Source of the DNA: an uncultured Bacteroidia bacterium
GTDB lineage: Bacteria > Bacteroidota > Bacteroidia > Bacteroidales > UBA932
Assembly (NCBI GenBank): GCA_902785065.1
Contig: CACZXH010000003.1
Span: 53,375 to 117,374, forward strand
Length of the DNA: 64,000 nucleotides
Direction of reading: 5' to 3'
This document shows positions 25,751 through 35,858 of this stretch, one piece after another (the first letter of the stretch is position 1; each line of letters starts with the position of its first letter). Both the position numbers and the translations under genes were made by a program. The notes below the pieces were generated by a model. That model made no database searches, had not been told where the DNA came from, and saw only the letters and a program-made list of their open reading frames with translations.

Positions 25751-28700
25751 ATGAGTAAGTCCGTTTCCAAGACGTCTCCCGCGGGCCCGGAAGAGGCCCG
25801 TACCTGGTTCGTCGAACATTATTCGGCCTGCGCCGACCTGGATACGCGTCTGATTCCCGACCTGCACACAGGCGGAAAAGGCGAAATGAAGAAGGTGGAA
25901 TGCCCCATAGCCTTTGGAACCAAGGATTTGGATGTGCTTCGCAAGCGTTTCTCCTGCGAAGCGGACATCCTGCTGACGACCGCTTTCGGCGTCACCGTCT
26001 CGGCCTGGAATGCCGATACGAAGGCGTTCTTTCCAACGGGCGGCGGCAAGCGTCCGGTCCTGGTGGAATGGACCCCGGAACAGTCGCTGGAAGAACTGGT
26101 CCGGAACCGGAAGGAACAGGCCGAAGGCGCGGCCCGTTTTGCGGATTATACTTATGAGGACTGCGTCCGTGACCTGGGTCCGGGCTTCTCCGCCTCTTTC
26201 GACGGGCCGGACGACCCAGACGCCGAGGTAGGGGAGGACGCCCTGGCCTTCCGGCTGACGGACGCCGGCAAGGACGGATACAAGCTGGTGTGCCGATTCC
26301 GCTCCGACCAGTATTCGGAAGGCATCCTGCAGCAATTCGCGGACAGTTTCTCCGCCTGCCTGCTGTCCATGGAGAAGGCCGATAAGGTCAGCGACCTCGC
26401 CTTCGCGACGGAAAAGCAGGTGGCCGAGACCGATTCCTTCAACCCGGAACCCTTCCCTGGCGACCCGAATGTGACCCTTCTGGATCTTTTCCGCGAGAAT
26501 GTCGCCAAGTACCCCGACCATCCGGCCGTCGTCTTCCGCGACACGACGCTCACCTATGCGGAACTGGACGCATTGACGGACCGGCTGGCCGCCCATGTCG
26601 CTTCGGTCGTGAAGCCCGGCGGGGTGGTGTCCATTATCCTGAACCGGAACCAGTTCATGGTCATTGCGCCGCTCGGCGTCCTGAAGGCCGGCTGCGCCTA
26701 CGAGCCGCTGGACCCGTCCTACCCGACCGAACGCCTCTCTTTCATGGTCCAGGATGCGGGCGCCTCCCTGCTCATTGCCGATCCCGGCCTGGAAGGCCTT
26801 ATCAGCGGTTATGAGGGACCGGTCCTGTCGACGGACAAGATCCAGTCCCTGCCTGAAGGGAAGGCGAATGTTCCCGCCCCCGCACCGGACGACCTGTTCA
26901 TCCTGCTTTATACGAGCGGAACCACCGGCGTTCCCAAGGGCGTGCAGCTGTGCCATCGGAACATTTCCGTCTTCGCCCGGAACAACGACGCAGCCCTGGG
27001 CATTACGCAGGTTTCGCACACCGCGGCCTATGCCAGTTTCGGTTTCGACGCCAACATGAGCGATTTCTCCACGGCGCTCGCGGCCGGCGCGTCCCTGTAT
27101 ATCATCCCGGAGGAGATCCGGCTGGACCTCCTCGCCCTGAACGAATACTTCGAGCAGAACGGCATCACGCATTCGATGATGACCACGCAGGTGGCCACGC
27201 AGTTCGCCATCAACTTCCCGGAGAACAAGTCCCTGGTGGGCCTGTACACCGGCGGCGAGAAGATGGCCAGTTTCCCCGTGCCCAAGTTCGGCATGTTCAA
27301 CTGCTACGGCCCCACGGAGACGACGGCCTATGTCGTGAGCAAGCACGTGACCGTCCAGGAACCTGACGTTCCAATCGGGCGTCCGCTTCCGGGCGTCCAT
27401 GCCTTCATTGCCGGCAAGGGCGGCTGGCGGATGCCGGTGGGGGCCGCCGGTGAGCTGCTGGTTTCCGGCCTGCAGGTGGGCAAGGGCTATCTCGGACGCC
27501 CGGACAAGACCGCCGAGGTGTTCGTGGACAACCCCTACACCGACGATCCGCTGTTCAAGTCTATGTACCGGACCGGTGACATTGTCCGCTGGCGCGCCGA
27601 CGGGGACATCGAGTTCATCGGCCGCAAGGACATGCAGGTCAAGATCCGGGGCTTCCGGATCGAACTGAAGGAGGTAGAGAGCGTGATCCGGGAGTTCCCC
27701 GGCATCACGGACGTGACGGTCCAGGCCTTCGACGAGGAAGGCGAGGGCGGCGGCAAGTTCCTGGCGGCGTACGTCGTCAGCGATGCCCCCGTGGACATTG
27801 ACGCCCTGAATGCGTTCATCCTGGAGCGCAAGCCCCCGTACATGGTCCCTTCCGTGACCATGCAGATTGAGGCCATCCCCCTGAATGTCAATCAGAAAGT
27901 GGACCGGAAGGCCCTTCCGAAGCCTGAGGTCCGCAAGGCGGAGAAGCCCGCGGTGGAAGCGCCGCTCAATATCCTGGAACAGGACATCGCCGCGCTGATC
28001 AAGGAATCCGCGCACATCGACGGGTTCTCCCTGACGGACCCGCTCGTCTATGCCGGCCTGACCTCCCTGTCAGCCCTGCGGCTGGCTGTGGAGCTGCACA
28101 AGAAATACGGTATCTCGGTGGACATGCACACCTTCGTCAAGACGGCGACCCTGCAGAGCATCGAGAATGAGATCCTTACCTCCCTGATTTCCGGGCAGGC
28201 CGCCCACGGAGCGGGCATCGCCACGCACGGGACCGGCCCGCAGCCGTTGACTTTCCAACAGGCGGGCCTCTATTTCGAGTGCATGAAGGCCCCGGCCCAA
28301 ACGGTCTATAACCTGCCGGTGATCTGGACCCTCCCGGGGTCCCTGGATCCGGAGAAAGTCCGGGAAGCCGTTCTGAAAGTAATCAAGTGCCATCCGGTCC
28401 TGAATTCCCACTTCGAGATGCAGGAAGGGAAGGTGATGCTCGTCCCCTGTGACCAGGAACCGGAGGTGGGCTTTTCAACCATCCCGGAGGAGAACCTCGC
28501 GGACTGCAAGGCCCATTTCCTGGAGCCGTTCAATCTCGGCGAAGGCCCCTTGTACCGCGCTGAAATCGTGAAGGCGGGCGAAGGCCTGTACCTGCTCACC
28601 GATTTCCATCACCTGGTCTTCGACGGCCGTTCCATGGACATCTTCATGGCGGAACTCTGCGCCGCCGTGGACGGCGTGGATCCGAACCCGGAAGAATATA

Positions 28701-31700
28701 CTTATTACGATTATGCCGCGGACCAGAAAGCCGCGGAGGAAGGCGAGGAATTCGCCGCTGCGGCCGCGTTCTTCCAGGAGAAGATGGCAGGCTGCGAAGG
28801 CGCCAGCGCCATCCTGCCTGACAAGGAGAAGGGCGACGCCGCCGGCGTGGTGGCCTCGCTGGAAATCCCCGTGGACGGGAAGATCTCCGAGCGATGCCTG
28901 GCGCTGGGCATTTCTCCCGCCAGCTATTTCCTGTCCGCCACGTTCCTGGCCGTGAGCGCGTTCTGCGGCAGCAAGAAGGTCTATATCTGCACCGTCAGCA
29001 ACGGCCGTTCGGACCTGAGAGTCTCCGACACGATGGGTATGTTCGTCAATACGCTGGCCCTCGCGGGTGACACGGGTGTCGAGCAGGTGACGGATTATCT
29101 CAAAGAGACGGACAGTCTTTTCTCTGAAAGCCGCGCGCACGAATACTATCCCTTCGCCAAGGTCTCTTCCGACTTCGGTTTCCAGCCGCAGGTGATGATG
29201 GCCTATCAGGTGGGCCTGCTGGAGACCTACAAGATGGGCGGCGCCGAGATTACCTCCGAGGACCTTGCCACCGAGACGCCGATGTTCCCCGTGAGCATCT
29301 TTGTCAATGGCGGGGAAGCGGCCGAAAGCATCCTTATCCAGTACGACGAGACCCTGTATAGCCGGGAACTCATGCAGAGCTTCGCCAGTACGATGGCGCA
29401 GGCGTTGCGCGGGATGCTCGCGGACGGTCCGATGGACGGCATCGCGCTCATTGACAAGAAACAGGAGAAACTCCTGGACGGTTTCAATGCCTATACCCTC
29501 CCGGTGGACACCACACAGACCATCGTGTCCCTGTTCCGGGCCCAGGCAGCCCAGCGGCCGGACGCCCCGGCGGTGTGCTATGGAGGCAAGACGCTGACAT
29601 ACCAGGAACTGGACGAAGTGTCCGACCGGATCGCCGCCCACATCGCCTCGCTGGGTCTCGGACGGGAAGACGTCGTCTCCGTCCTGATCGGCCGCAGCGA
29701 AAACATGGCCGTTGCCTCTCTCGGCGCCCTCAAGGCCGGCTGCGCCTATCAGCCGCTGGATCCTTCCTATCCCGAGGAGCGCCTGAACTTCATGATCGGG
29801 GATGCGTCCGCGAAGCTGCTCATTGCCGATGCGCAGTACCGGCCCCTGATTACGTCCTATGCGGGCCCCGTTCTGGACACCGCGGACATCGCCGCGCTGC
29901 CTTCGGGTCCCGTCCCGGAAGGTCCGGTTCCCGAGAACCTGTTCATCCTCCTGTATACTTCGGGTTCCACCGGTGTCCCGAAGGGCTGCATGCTGGAGCA
30001 CCGCAACCTGGTGAACTTCTGCGCCTGGTACCGGAACTATTATGCCCTCACCCCGGAAAGCCGGGTGGCGGCCTATGCCAGCTACGGCTTCGACGCTTGC
30101 ATGATGGACATGTATCCCGCCCTGACGACGGGTGCCTCTGTCTACATTATTCCGGAGGAGACCCGGCACGACATGTCGGAACTGGACCGCTTCGTCACGG
30201 AGAACGGCATCACGCACAGCTTCATGACCACGCAGGTGGGCGTGATGTTCGCCTTGAATTATCCGGAAAATCCTTCCTTGAAACATTTGTCCGTGGGCGG
30301 CGAGAAGCTCGTGTCCATGGACCCGCCTTCCTACGCCTTCCACAACGGGTACGGCCCGACGGAATGCACCATCTTCTCTACGATCTTCGACGTGCAGAAG
30401 AAGGAGCCGAACATTCCCATCGGCCATCCGCTGGACAATCTGCGGCTGTATGTGACGGACACCGCCGGCCGCCGGCTCCCCGCCGGAGCCGTCGGCGAGC
30501 TCTGGATTTCCGGCCCGCAGGTGAGCCGGGGCTACCTGAACCGTCCGGAAAAGACCGCAGAGACCTTCATCGCCAATCCGTTCGCCCAGGAATATCCCTA
30601 TGACCGGGCGTACCGGACCGGCGACATTGTCCGGTACAGGCTGGACGGCAACATCGAATTCGTGGGCCGCAACGACGGCCAGGTCAAGATCCGGGGCTTC
30701 CGGGTGGAGACCAAGGAAGTGGAGGCCGTCATCCGGGAATTCCCGGGCGTGAAGGACGTGACGGTCCAGCCGTTCGACAATCCGGCCGGCGGCAAGTTCA
30801 TCGCCGCCTACGTCGTGTGCGAAGGGGACCTGGACACCAAGGCCCTGTCCGCCTTCATTCTGGAGCGGAAACCGCCGTACATGGTCCCGGCCGCTTTCGC
30901 GAAACTGGACAAGATTCCGCTCAACGTGAACCAGAAGGTGGACCGCAAGGCGCTGCCGGCTCCTGTGATGACTTCGGGCGGCGACTATGTCCAGCCCGAG
31001 GGCCCGACCGAGACCGCCCTGTGCGAAGTCTTCGCCGAAATCCTGGGCATGGAGCGCGTGGGCGCCACCGACAGCTTCTTCGACCTTGGCGGCTCCTCGC
31101 TCATGGTGACGAGCGTGCTGGTGAGCGCCGAAAAGCGCGGTCTGAAGTTCTCCTACGGCGACGTGTTCAACAATCCGACGGCCCGCGCCCTGGCGGCCTT
31201 CCTGACTGGAGGCGCCGAAGCGCCTGCCGATGACAAGGATGATGTCACCGCCTACGACTATTCCGCCATCGAAAAACTGCTCACGGGCAATACCCTGGAG
31301 GCTTTCCAGACCGGAGAACGTCGCGGACTGGGGAAAAACATCCTGCTTACGGGCGCGACCGGCTTCCTGGGCATCCACGTCCTGCGCGAACTGATCGAGC
31401 AAACCGGGAAGGACACTGTCATTTGGTGCCTCCTCCGGGGCAAGGGCGCCATCACCGCGGAGCGACGCCTGTCCGAGATGCTGGTTTACTATTTCGAGAA
31501 GAACTACCGGCCGCTCATGGGCAATCGGATCCGGCTGATTGAAGGCGACATCACCGGTGCGGAGATCTTCGACGCCCTGCTTGTGTCCGGTACCCCGTTC
31601 GACCTGGTGGTGAACTGCGCGGCCAACGTCAAGCACTTCTCCCGCGGCGACGATATCCTGAAAGTCAATTACGTCGGCGTCCAGAACCTCGTCGGCTTCT

Positions 31701-32443
31701 GCATGGCCGCGAAGGCCCGGCTGGTCCAGGTGTCCACCATCAGCGTGGGCGGCATGACCGAGGGCTCCGTGCCGGTGGTCATGGACGAGCAGATGCTGTT
31801 CTTCGGGCAGAATACGGACAACCAGTACGTCGTGTCCAAGTTCCTGGCCGAACGGTGCATCCTGGAGAAGGTCGCTGAAGGCCGCCTGGATGGCAAGATC
31901 ATCCGGGTGGGCAACCTGTCCCCGCGCGCGGTGGACGGCGAGTTCCAGATCAACTTCAACTCGAATGCCTCGATGGGACGCCTGAAGGCGTACCGGATGC
32001 TGGGCGGATGCCCGTACCCGCTGCTGGAAGAACGGATGGAATTCTCGCCGATCGACCAGACCGCCCGCGCCGTCGTCCTGCTGGCCGGAACGCCGGCCGC
32101 GAACGTGGTTTTCCACGTCCAGAATGACCATATGCTGCCGATGGACGATATCCTTTCCCGGCTCCACAAGGATGACGGAAGCCCCCTGGACTATCTGGAG
32201 GTGGAAGCATTCGTGCGCCGGATGGACGAGGCCAAGGCCGATCCGGAGAAGGCCCGGATCCTTTCGAGCATCATCGCCTATACGCAGGCGGAAGGCCAGG
32301 TCCAGATGGTGGAGAACGTGGCTTCGAGCGTCTTCTCCATGCAGGTACTGCACCGGCTGGGATTCCGCTGGGACGAGACTTCCAGCGCGTATGTGGACAT
32401 GATTTTCCGCCTCCTGGATTCTTTCCGTTTCTTTGACGATTGA
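25751..32443 (+). CDS. Two-module nonribosomal peptide synthetase with terminal thioester reductase (partial C-A-T-C-A-T-R)
   Basis: 2,230 residues. Residues 1-230 match only the C-terminal half of a condensation domain and lack HHxxxDG. A1 spans about 245-725 (LYTSGTTGVPKG near 386, CYGPTETT, YRTGDIV). T1 has GLTSLSALRL with Ser near 770. C2 has an intact HHLVFDG near 952. A2 spans about 1250-1735 (LYTSGSTGVPKG near 1400, GYGPTECT). T2 is DLGGSSLMV near 1780. The NAD(P)-binding reductase has TGATGFLG near 1866. It should join two amino acids and release them reductively as a peptide aldehyde or alcohol, which may cyclise. By-eye specificity codes are DASMYGCAYK (A1) and DAMFSGGIFK (A2); substrates are not assigned. 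It is followed after five bases by an RsbU-type gene. Confidence 0.93.
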   Translation: MSKSVSKTSPAGPEEARTWFVEHYSACADLDTRLIPDLHTGGKGEMKKVECPIAFGTKDLDVLRKRFSCEADILLTTAFGVTVSAWNADTKAFFPTGGGKRPVLVEWTPEQSLEELVRNRKEQAEGAARFADYTYEDCVRDLGPGFSASFDGPDDPDAEVGEDALAFRLTDAGKDGYKLVCRFRSDQYSEGILQQFADSFSACLLSMEKADKVSDLAFATEKQVAETDSFNPEPFPGDPNVTLLDLFRENVAKYPDHPAVVFRDTTLTYAELDALTDRLAAHVASVVKPGGVVSIILNRNQFMVIAPLGVLKAGCAYEPLDPSYPTERLSFMVQDAGASLLIADPGLEGLISGYEGPVLSTDKIQSLPEGKANVPAPAPDDLFILLYTSGTTGVPKGVQLCHRNISVFARNNDAALGITQVSHTAAYASFGFDANMSDFSTALAAGASLYIIPEEIRLDLLALNEYFEQNGITHSMMTTQVATQFAINFPENKSLVGLYTGGEKMASFPVPKFGMFNCYGPTETTAYVVSKHVTVQEPDVPIGRPLPGVHAFIAGKGGWRMPVGAAGELLVSGLQVGKGYLGRPDKTAEVFVDNPYTDDPLFKSMYRTGDIVRWRADGDIEFIGRKDMQVKIRGFRIELKEVESVIREFPGITDVTVQAFDEEGEGGGKFLAAYVVSDAPVDIDALNAFILERKPPYMVPSVTMQIEAIPLNVNQKVDRKALPKPEVRKAEKPAVEAPLNILEQDIAALIKESAHIDGFSLTDPLVYAGLTSLSALRLAVELHKKYGISVDMHTFVKTATLQSIENEILTSLISGQAAHGAGIATHGTGPQPLTFQQAGLYFECMKAPAQTVYNLPVIWTLPGSLDPEKVREAVLKVIKCHPVLNSHFEMQEGKVMLVPCDQEPEVGFSTIPEENLADCKAHFLEPFNLGEGPLYRAEIVKAGEGLYLLTDFHHLVFDGRSMDIFMAELCAAVDGVDPNPEEYTYYDYAADQKAAEEGEEFAAAAAFFQEKMAGCEGASAILPDKEKGDAAGVVASLEIPVDGKISERCLALGISPASYFLSATFLAVSAFCGSKKVYICTVSNGRSDLRVSDTMGMFVNTLALAGDTGVEQVTDYLKETDSLFSESRAHEYYPFAKVSSDFGFQPQVMMAYQVGLLETYKMGGAEITSEDLATETPMFPVSIFVNGGEAAESILIQYDETLYSRELMQSFASTMAQALRGMLADGPMDGIALIDKKQEKLLDGFNAYTLPVDTTQTIVSLFRAQAAQRPDAPAVCYGGKTLTYQELDEVSDRIAAHIASLGLGREDVVSVLIGRSENMAVASLGALKAGCAYQPLDPSYPEERLNFMIGDASAKLLIADAQYRPLITSYAGPVLDTADIAALPSGPVPEGPVPENLFILLYTSGSTGVPKGCMLEHRNLVNFCAWYRNYYALTPESRVAAYASYGFDACMMDMYPALTTGASVYIIPEETRHDMSELDRFVTENGITHSFMTTQVGVMFALNYPENPSLKHLSVGGEKLVSMDPPSYAFHNGYGPTECTIFSTIFDVQKKEPNIPIGHPLDNLRLYVTDTAGRRLPAGAVGELWISGPQVSRGYLNRPEKTAETFIANPFAQEYPYDRAYRTGDIVRYRLDGNIEFVGRNDGQVKIRGFRVETKEVEAVIREFPGVKDVTVQPFDNPAGGKFIAAYVVCEGDLDTKALSAFILERKPPYMVPAAFAKLDKIPLNVNQKVDRKALPAPVMTSGGDYVQPEGPTETALCEVFAEILGMERVGATDSFFDLGGSSLMVTSVLVSAEKRGLKFSYGDVFNNPTARALAAFLTGGAEAPADDKDDVTAYDYSAIEKLLTGNTLEAFQTGERRGLGKNILLTGATGFLGIHVLRELIEQTGKDTVIWCLLRGKGAITAERRLSEMLVYYFEKNYRPLMGNRIRLIEGDITGAEIFDALLVSGTPFDLVVNCAANVKHFSRGDDILKVNYVGVQNLVGFCMAAKARLVQVSTISVGGMTEGSVPVVMDEQMLFFGQNTDNQYVVSKFLAERCILEKVAEGRLDGKIIRVGNLSPRAVDGEFQINFNSNASMGRLKAYRMLGGCPYPLLEERMEFSPIDQTARAVVLLAGTPAANVVFHVQNDHMLPMDDILSRLHKDDGSPLDYLEVEAFVRRMDEAKADPEKARILSSIIAYTQAEGQVQMVENVASSVFSMQVLHRLGFRWDETSSAYVDMIFRLLDSFRFFDD

Positions 32444-32448
32444 TCAGA

Positions 32449-34230
32449 ATGGCCTCTTTCATCGACAGAATCCGCACTTTTTTCATGCAGAGGAAAGGCT
32501 CCCGCCTGGTCCTCATCCTCCTGGCGGCCCTCTTCCTGGAGGTGGTCGCCGTGGTGCAGTATACCTATACGCGCAACATGCTGATTCAGGAAGAAGAACG
32601 GATTACGCGGATGGAACTGACGATGGAGTCCGATGTCATCCTCAATACCCTGAGGGAGGCGGAACTGTCGATGCGCGAGAATGAGTGGAGTGTCCTGCAG
32701 AGCCTGGCACACCCGGATTCCCTGTTCGGAGCGGCCGAGCGGATGATCGAGAGCAATCCGCGCGTCGCGGGCGCCTGTATCGCCGTCCTGCCGGATTATT
32801 ATCCGGCTAAAGGCCGGCTGTTCGAGCCCTATGCCCACAAGGAAGGGGGCCGGATCGTGGTGGAGCAGATTGCCGGTCCCGACCACGACTATACGCTGGG
32901 TCCCGACTTCCAGCGGGCGCTCCGGGAGGAGATGGATTTCTGGAGCGACCCTTATGCCTATGGTACGGACCCGGTCCGGCAACTGACCACCTACACCTAT
33001 TCCGTCCGGGACCGGTCGGGCCGTCTCGCGGCCATCTGCGGTCTGGATATCGACCTGACCTGGCTCAGCGACACGCTGAATGTCAATCCGTACTACCCCT
33101 CCAGCTTCGGTTTCTTGCTCACGCGGAGCGGACAGCTGGTGGCCGGGCCCCGGGAGGAAGACGTCCCGCCTGAAACCGTGGACTATGTGGCGGGCCTGGT
33201 GATGGATCCGACGGTCGAACGGACCATCCGGGGGCGTCATCGGGTCAATTGCATCGTATTCCAAGATCCCGTCAACGGGGAAGAGGCTTATCTCGATTTC
33301 AAGGCTCTGCCGCGGGATCCGGGCTGGATCGTCGCAGAGGTGTCCTACCGGGATGAGGTGCTTGCTCCGGTTCGTCCGATGATGTGGCGGATCATGCTGA
33401 TGGCGCTCGCGGGTCTGGCTTTCCTCCTCTTCATCCTCGACCGTTTCGCCCGGAACGGGAAGCGGCTCTGGGAGGCGGATGTGAAGCAGGCCCGCATCGG
33501 GAGCGAGCTCCGGGTCGCCCGGCGCATCCAGGAGGAAATGCTGCCGAAGTCTTCCCTGGACCGGAGCGACCTGACCGCCCGGGGATCCCTGGCTCCGGCC
33601 AAGGAGGTGGGGGGAGACCTCTTCGACTACTTCGTCCGGGAAGGGAAACTGTTCTTCTGCGTGGGAGACGTGTGCGGGAAAGGCGTTCCTGCCGCCATGG
33701 TGATGGCCGTCACCCATGCCATCCTGCGGATGCTTTCCGAGCAGGAGGAGGCTCCGGCCCGGATTGTCGGGGAACTCAACCGCGAAGCGTGCCGGAACAA
33801 TGCGACGGGGACGTTCGTGACGCTCTTCCTGGGGGTGTTGGACTTGTCCACGGGCCGCTTGCGGTACTGTAACGCCGGCCATGACCGGCCGATCCTCGTC
33901 GGCGACTCCGTGGAGGAACTGCCGGCCTTGGCGAATGTTCCCGTGGGCGTGTTCGACGACTTTACGTACCAGGAACAGGAAGCTATGGTCGCCGCCGACT
34001 CTCTCCTGTTTCTCTATACGGATGGGGTGACAGAATCGAAGGATGTCGACCGTCAACAGTATGGCCGGGACCGGCTCCTCGAAGCCTTGTCGGCCTGTTC
34101 CCGGAAGCCGGACGCCCTGATCCAAGCGGTCGGGGCCGATGTCCGGGCCTTCGCCGGGGAGGCCGAACAGAGTGACGACATCACGATGCTCGCCGTCCAC
34201 TATCATCCGAAGGAAAACGCAAAAGGCTGA
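32449..34230 (+). CDS. Membrane sensor with RsbU/SpoIIE-type PP2C phosphatase domain
   Basis: 593 residues: a membrane helix at about 18-38 (LVLILLAALFLEVVAVVQY), an extracytoplasmic Cache-like sensor (about 40-300), a second helix (MALAGLAFLLFILDRF, about 320-335), a short linker and a SpoIIE/PP2C phosphatase (RRIQEEMLPKSS, VGGDLFDYF, GDVCGKGVPAAMVMA, LGVLDLSTGRLRYCNAGHDRP, LFLYTDGVTES, SDDITMLAV). Metal-binding Asp residues are present. RsbU enzymes dephosphorylate STAS anti-anti-sigma factors in response to a signal, and the next gene is such a STAS protein. ATG 32449 lies five bases after the NRPS stop; an overlapping in-frame TTG (32440) is also possible. Either way it is co-transcribed with the NRPS. 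Confidence 0.93.
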   Translation: MASFIDRIRTFFMQRKGSRLVLILLAALFLEVVAVVQYTYTRNMLIQEEERITRMELTMESDVILNTLREAELSMRENEWSVLQSLAHPDSLFGAAERMIESNPRVAGACIAVLPDYYPAKGRLFEPYAHKEGGRIVVEQIAGPDHDYTLGPDFQRALREEMDFWSDPYAYGTDPVRQLTTYTYSVRDRSGRLAAICGLDIDLTWLSDTLNVNPYYPSSFGFLLTRSGQLVAGPREEDVPPETVDYVAGLVMDPTVERTIRGRHRVNCIVFQDPVNGEEAYLDFKALPRDPGWIVAEVSYRDEVLAPVRPMMWRIMLMALAGLAFLLFILDRFARNGKRLWEADVKQARIGSELRVARRIQEEMLPKSSLDRSDLTARGSLAPAKEVGGDLFDYFVREGKLFFCVGDVCGKGVPAAMVMAVTHAILRMLSEQEEAPARIVGELNREACRNNATGTFVTLFLGVLDLSTGRLRYCNAGHDRPILVGDSVEELPALANVPVGVFDDFTYQEQEAMVAADSLLFLYTDGVTESKDVDRQQYGRDRLLEALSACSRKPDALIQAVGADVRAFAGEAEQSDDITMLAVHYHPKENAKG

Positions 34231-34261
34231 TTTTAAATGATATAAATACTTCGTTAGGAAT

Positions 34262-34564
34262 ATGAAAACAACTGTAAAAGAACTGGATGGAAGACTGGTC
34301 GCCGTTCTCACCGGCGAACTGGATACCGCCTCCGCCGCCGAGACGGAAGCCGCACTCAAGCCCTTGTTTGAAAGCACAGGAAAGGACCTCGTCCTCGACT
34401 GCTCCAATCTGGAGTACATTGCCTCGAGCGGCATCCGCATCCTGGTGAACCTGCTCAAGACGGCGAAGGCGAAGGGAGACCAGGTTGTTCTGAAGAATGT
34501 CAACGAGGTGATCCGGGACGTGCTGGAGCTTACCGGGTTCGTTTCCTATTTCGATTTCGAATGA
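34262..34564 (+). CDS. STAS-domain anti-sigma factor antagonist
   Basis: A 100-residue SpoIIAA/RsbV-like protein: GRLVAVLTGELDTASAAE, LVLDCSNLEYIASSGIRILV (the conserved phospho-site Ser in ASSGI) and KNVNEVIRDVLELTGF. Such proteins, when dephosphorylated by an RsbU-type phosphatase, bind an anti-sigma kinase (RsbW). The upstream phosphatase is the obvious partner; no RsbW or cognate sigma factor is present in the window. Its TGA overlaps the next ATG (ATGA at 34561). Confidence 0.94.
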   Translation: MKTTVKELDGRLVAVLTGELDTASAAETEAALKPLFESTGKDLVLDCSNLEYIASSGIRILVNLLKTAKAKGDQVVLKNVNEVIRDVLELTGFVSYFDFE

Positions 34565-35850
34565 AACGGCTTGCCCTGATTCTCCTCGCCGCCCTGCCGC
34601 TCTGCGCCCGGGCGCAGGATCATGCGTTCTCGGTCGATGCCGATTACCTCACGCGCGGTGAAATCCGGCGTGGCGGCATTTCTGTCGAGGAAGACGGGGA
34701 TGCGCTGCACTCGCGTTTCATTCTCAGCAGGACCCGTCTGGGAGCGACCTACTCCCGCGACTGGCTCACGGCGCGGCTGACCGCCCAGCACGCCGACACC
34801 TGGGGAAGTGCGGCTGGAAACGCCCTGTCCATGAACGAGGCCTGGGTAAAGGCGCAGTTCCCGGTGGGCCTCTTCGCCCAGCTGGGACGCCAGCGTCTCT
34901 CCTATGACGACCAGCGTATCTTCGGCGCGGACGACTGGTCCATGACCGGCTACTCCCACGACGGCTTGAAGCTGGGGTTCGAGCGTGCCGGGCACAAAGT
35001 CCATCTGTTCGGCGCCTATAACCAGAACGTGGACAACATCGACCAGGGCGGTACCCGTTTCAGCGGAGGAATCCAACCCTACAAGTCCCTGGCTTCCCTG
35101 TGGTATCACTACGATATCCCGAAGTCGAATATCGGCGCCTCCCTTCTCTTTGTCAATATGGGCCTGGAATACATAGATTTCAAAGAGGATACTTATGCGA
35201 CGTGTTTCCAGCAGCTTGCCGGCACTTTCCTGTCCTGGACGCCGAAGCATTTCGGGCTGGAGGCGTCCTATTACCACCAGTGGGGGAAGGCCAATGGGAA
35301 CATCCCCCTGAATGCCTGGATGGCCAGCGCAAAGGCCACGGCCACGCCCTCGGAACACTGGTCCTTCCGGGCCGGCTATGATTACTTGAGCGGCGAAGAG
35401 GATTTCCCCATTCCGGGCGGCGGAAACATCGGCCTGGTGCGCCACGAAATCGTCCGGGGATTCAATTCCCTGTACGGTTCGAACCACAAGTTTTACGGGG
35501 CGATGGATTTCTTCTATGTATCGACGTACGTGAACGGATTCACGCCCGGCCTCCAGAATCTCTATGCCGGCATTTCGTGGAGTCCGGTCAAGCCCTTGTC
35601 GGCGGATGCCGCCATCCATTTCTTCTCCACGGCCGCCCCGGTCCAGGATGCCAAGAAAGCCCTGGGACACGAGATGGAGTTGGAGGTGACCTGGACCATC
35701 CTCCCTTCCGTGTCGCTCAGCGCCGGCTATTCATTCATGCTGGGCACCGAGACCATGTCCATCCTCAAACGAAGCGCCGACAACAACCGGCTGCACTGGG
35801 GCTGGCTGATGCTGAACGTGACCCCGACCTTCTTCAAGACCAGATGGTAA
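34561..35850 (+). CDS. Outer-membrane beta-barrel protein (alginate-export/porin-like)
   Basis: 429 residues with signal peptide MKRLALILLAALPLCARA-Q. The rest is alternating amphipathic strands (LHSRFILSRTRLGATYSRDW, AWVKAQFPVGLFAQLGRQRL, SYDDQRIFGADDW) ending in an aromatic-rich strand (LMLNVTPTFFKTRW). The LGRQ...Y.DQR pattern resembles the alginate-export (AlgE-like) family. It overlaps the STAS gene by four bases, so it belongs to the NRPS-RsbU operon. It could be an export or uptake pore for the NRPS product or simply a stress-regulated porin; the sequence does not decide. Confidence 0.8.
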   Translation: MKRLALILLAALPLCARAQDHAFSVDADYLTRGEIRRGGISVEEDGDALHSRFILSRTRLGATYSRDWLTARLTAQHADTWGSAAGNALSMNEAWVKAQFPVGLFAQLGRQRLSYDDQRIFGADDWSMTGYSHDGLKLGFERAGHKVHLFGAYNQNVDNIDQGGTRFSGGIQPYKSLASLWYHYDIPKSNIGASLLFVNMGLEYIDFKEDTYATCFQQLAGTFLSWTPKHFGLEASYYHQWGKANGNIPLNAWMASAKATATPSEHWSFRAGYDYLSGEEDFPIPGGGNIGLVRHEIVRGFNSLYGSNHKFYGAMDFFYVSTYVNGFTPGLQNLYAGISWSPVKPLSADAAIHFFSTAAPVQDAKKALGHEMELEVTWTILPSVSLSAGYSFMLGTETMSILKRSADNNRLHWGWLMLNVTPTFFKTRW

Positions 35851-35858
35851 GCTGAAAA

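Noticed and set aside
28475-32353. 1,292-codon open frame antisense to the NRPS
   Set aside because: Composition follows the NRPS codons in reverse; no motif or signal peptide.
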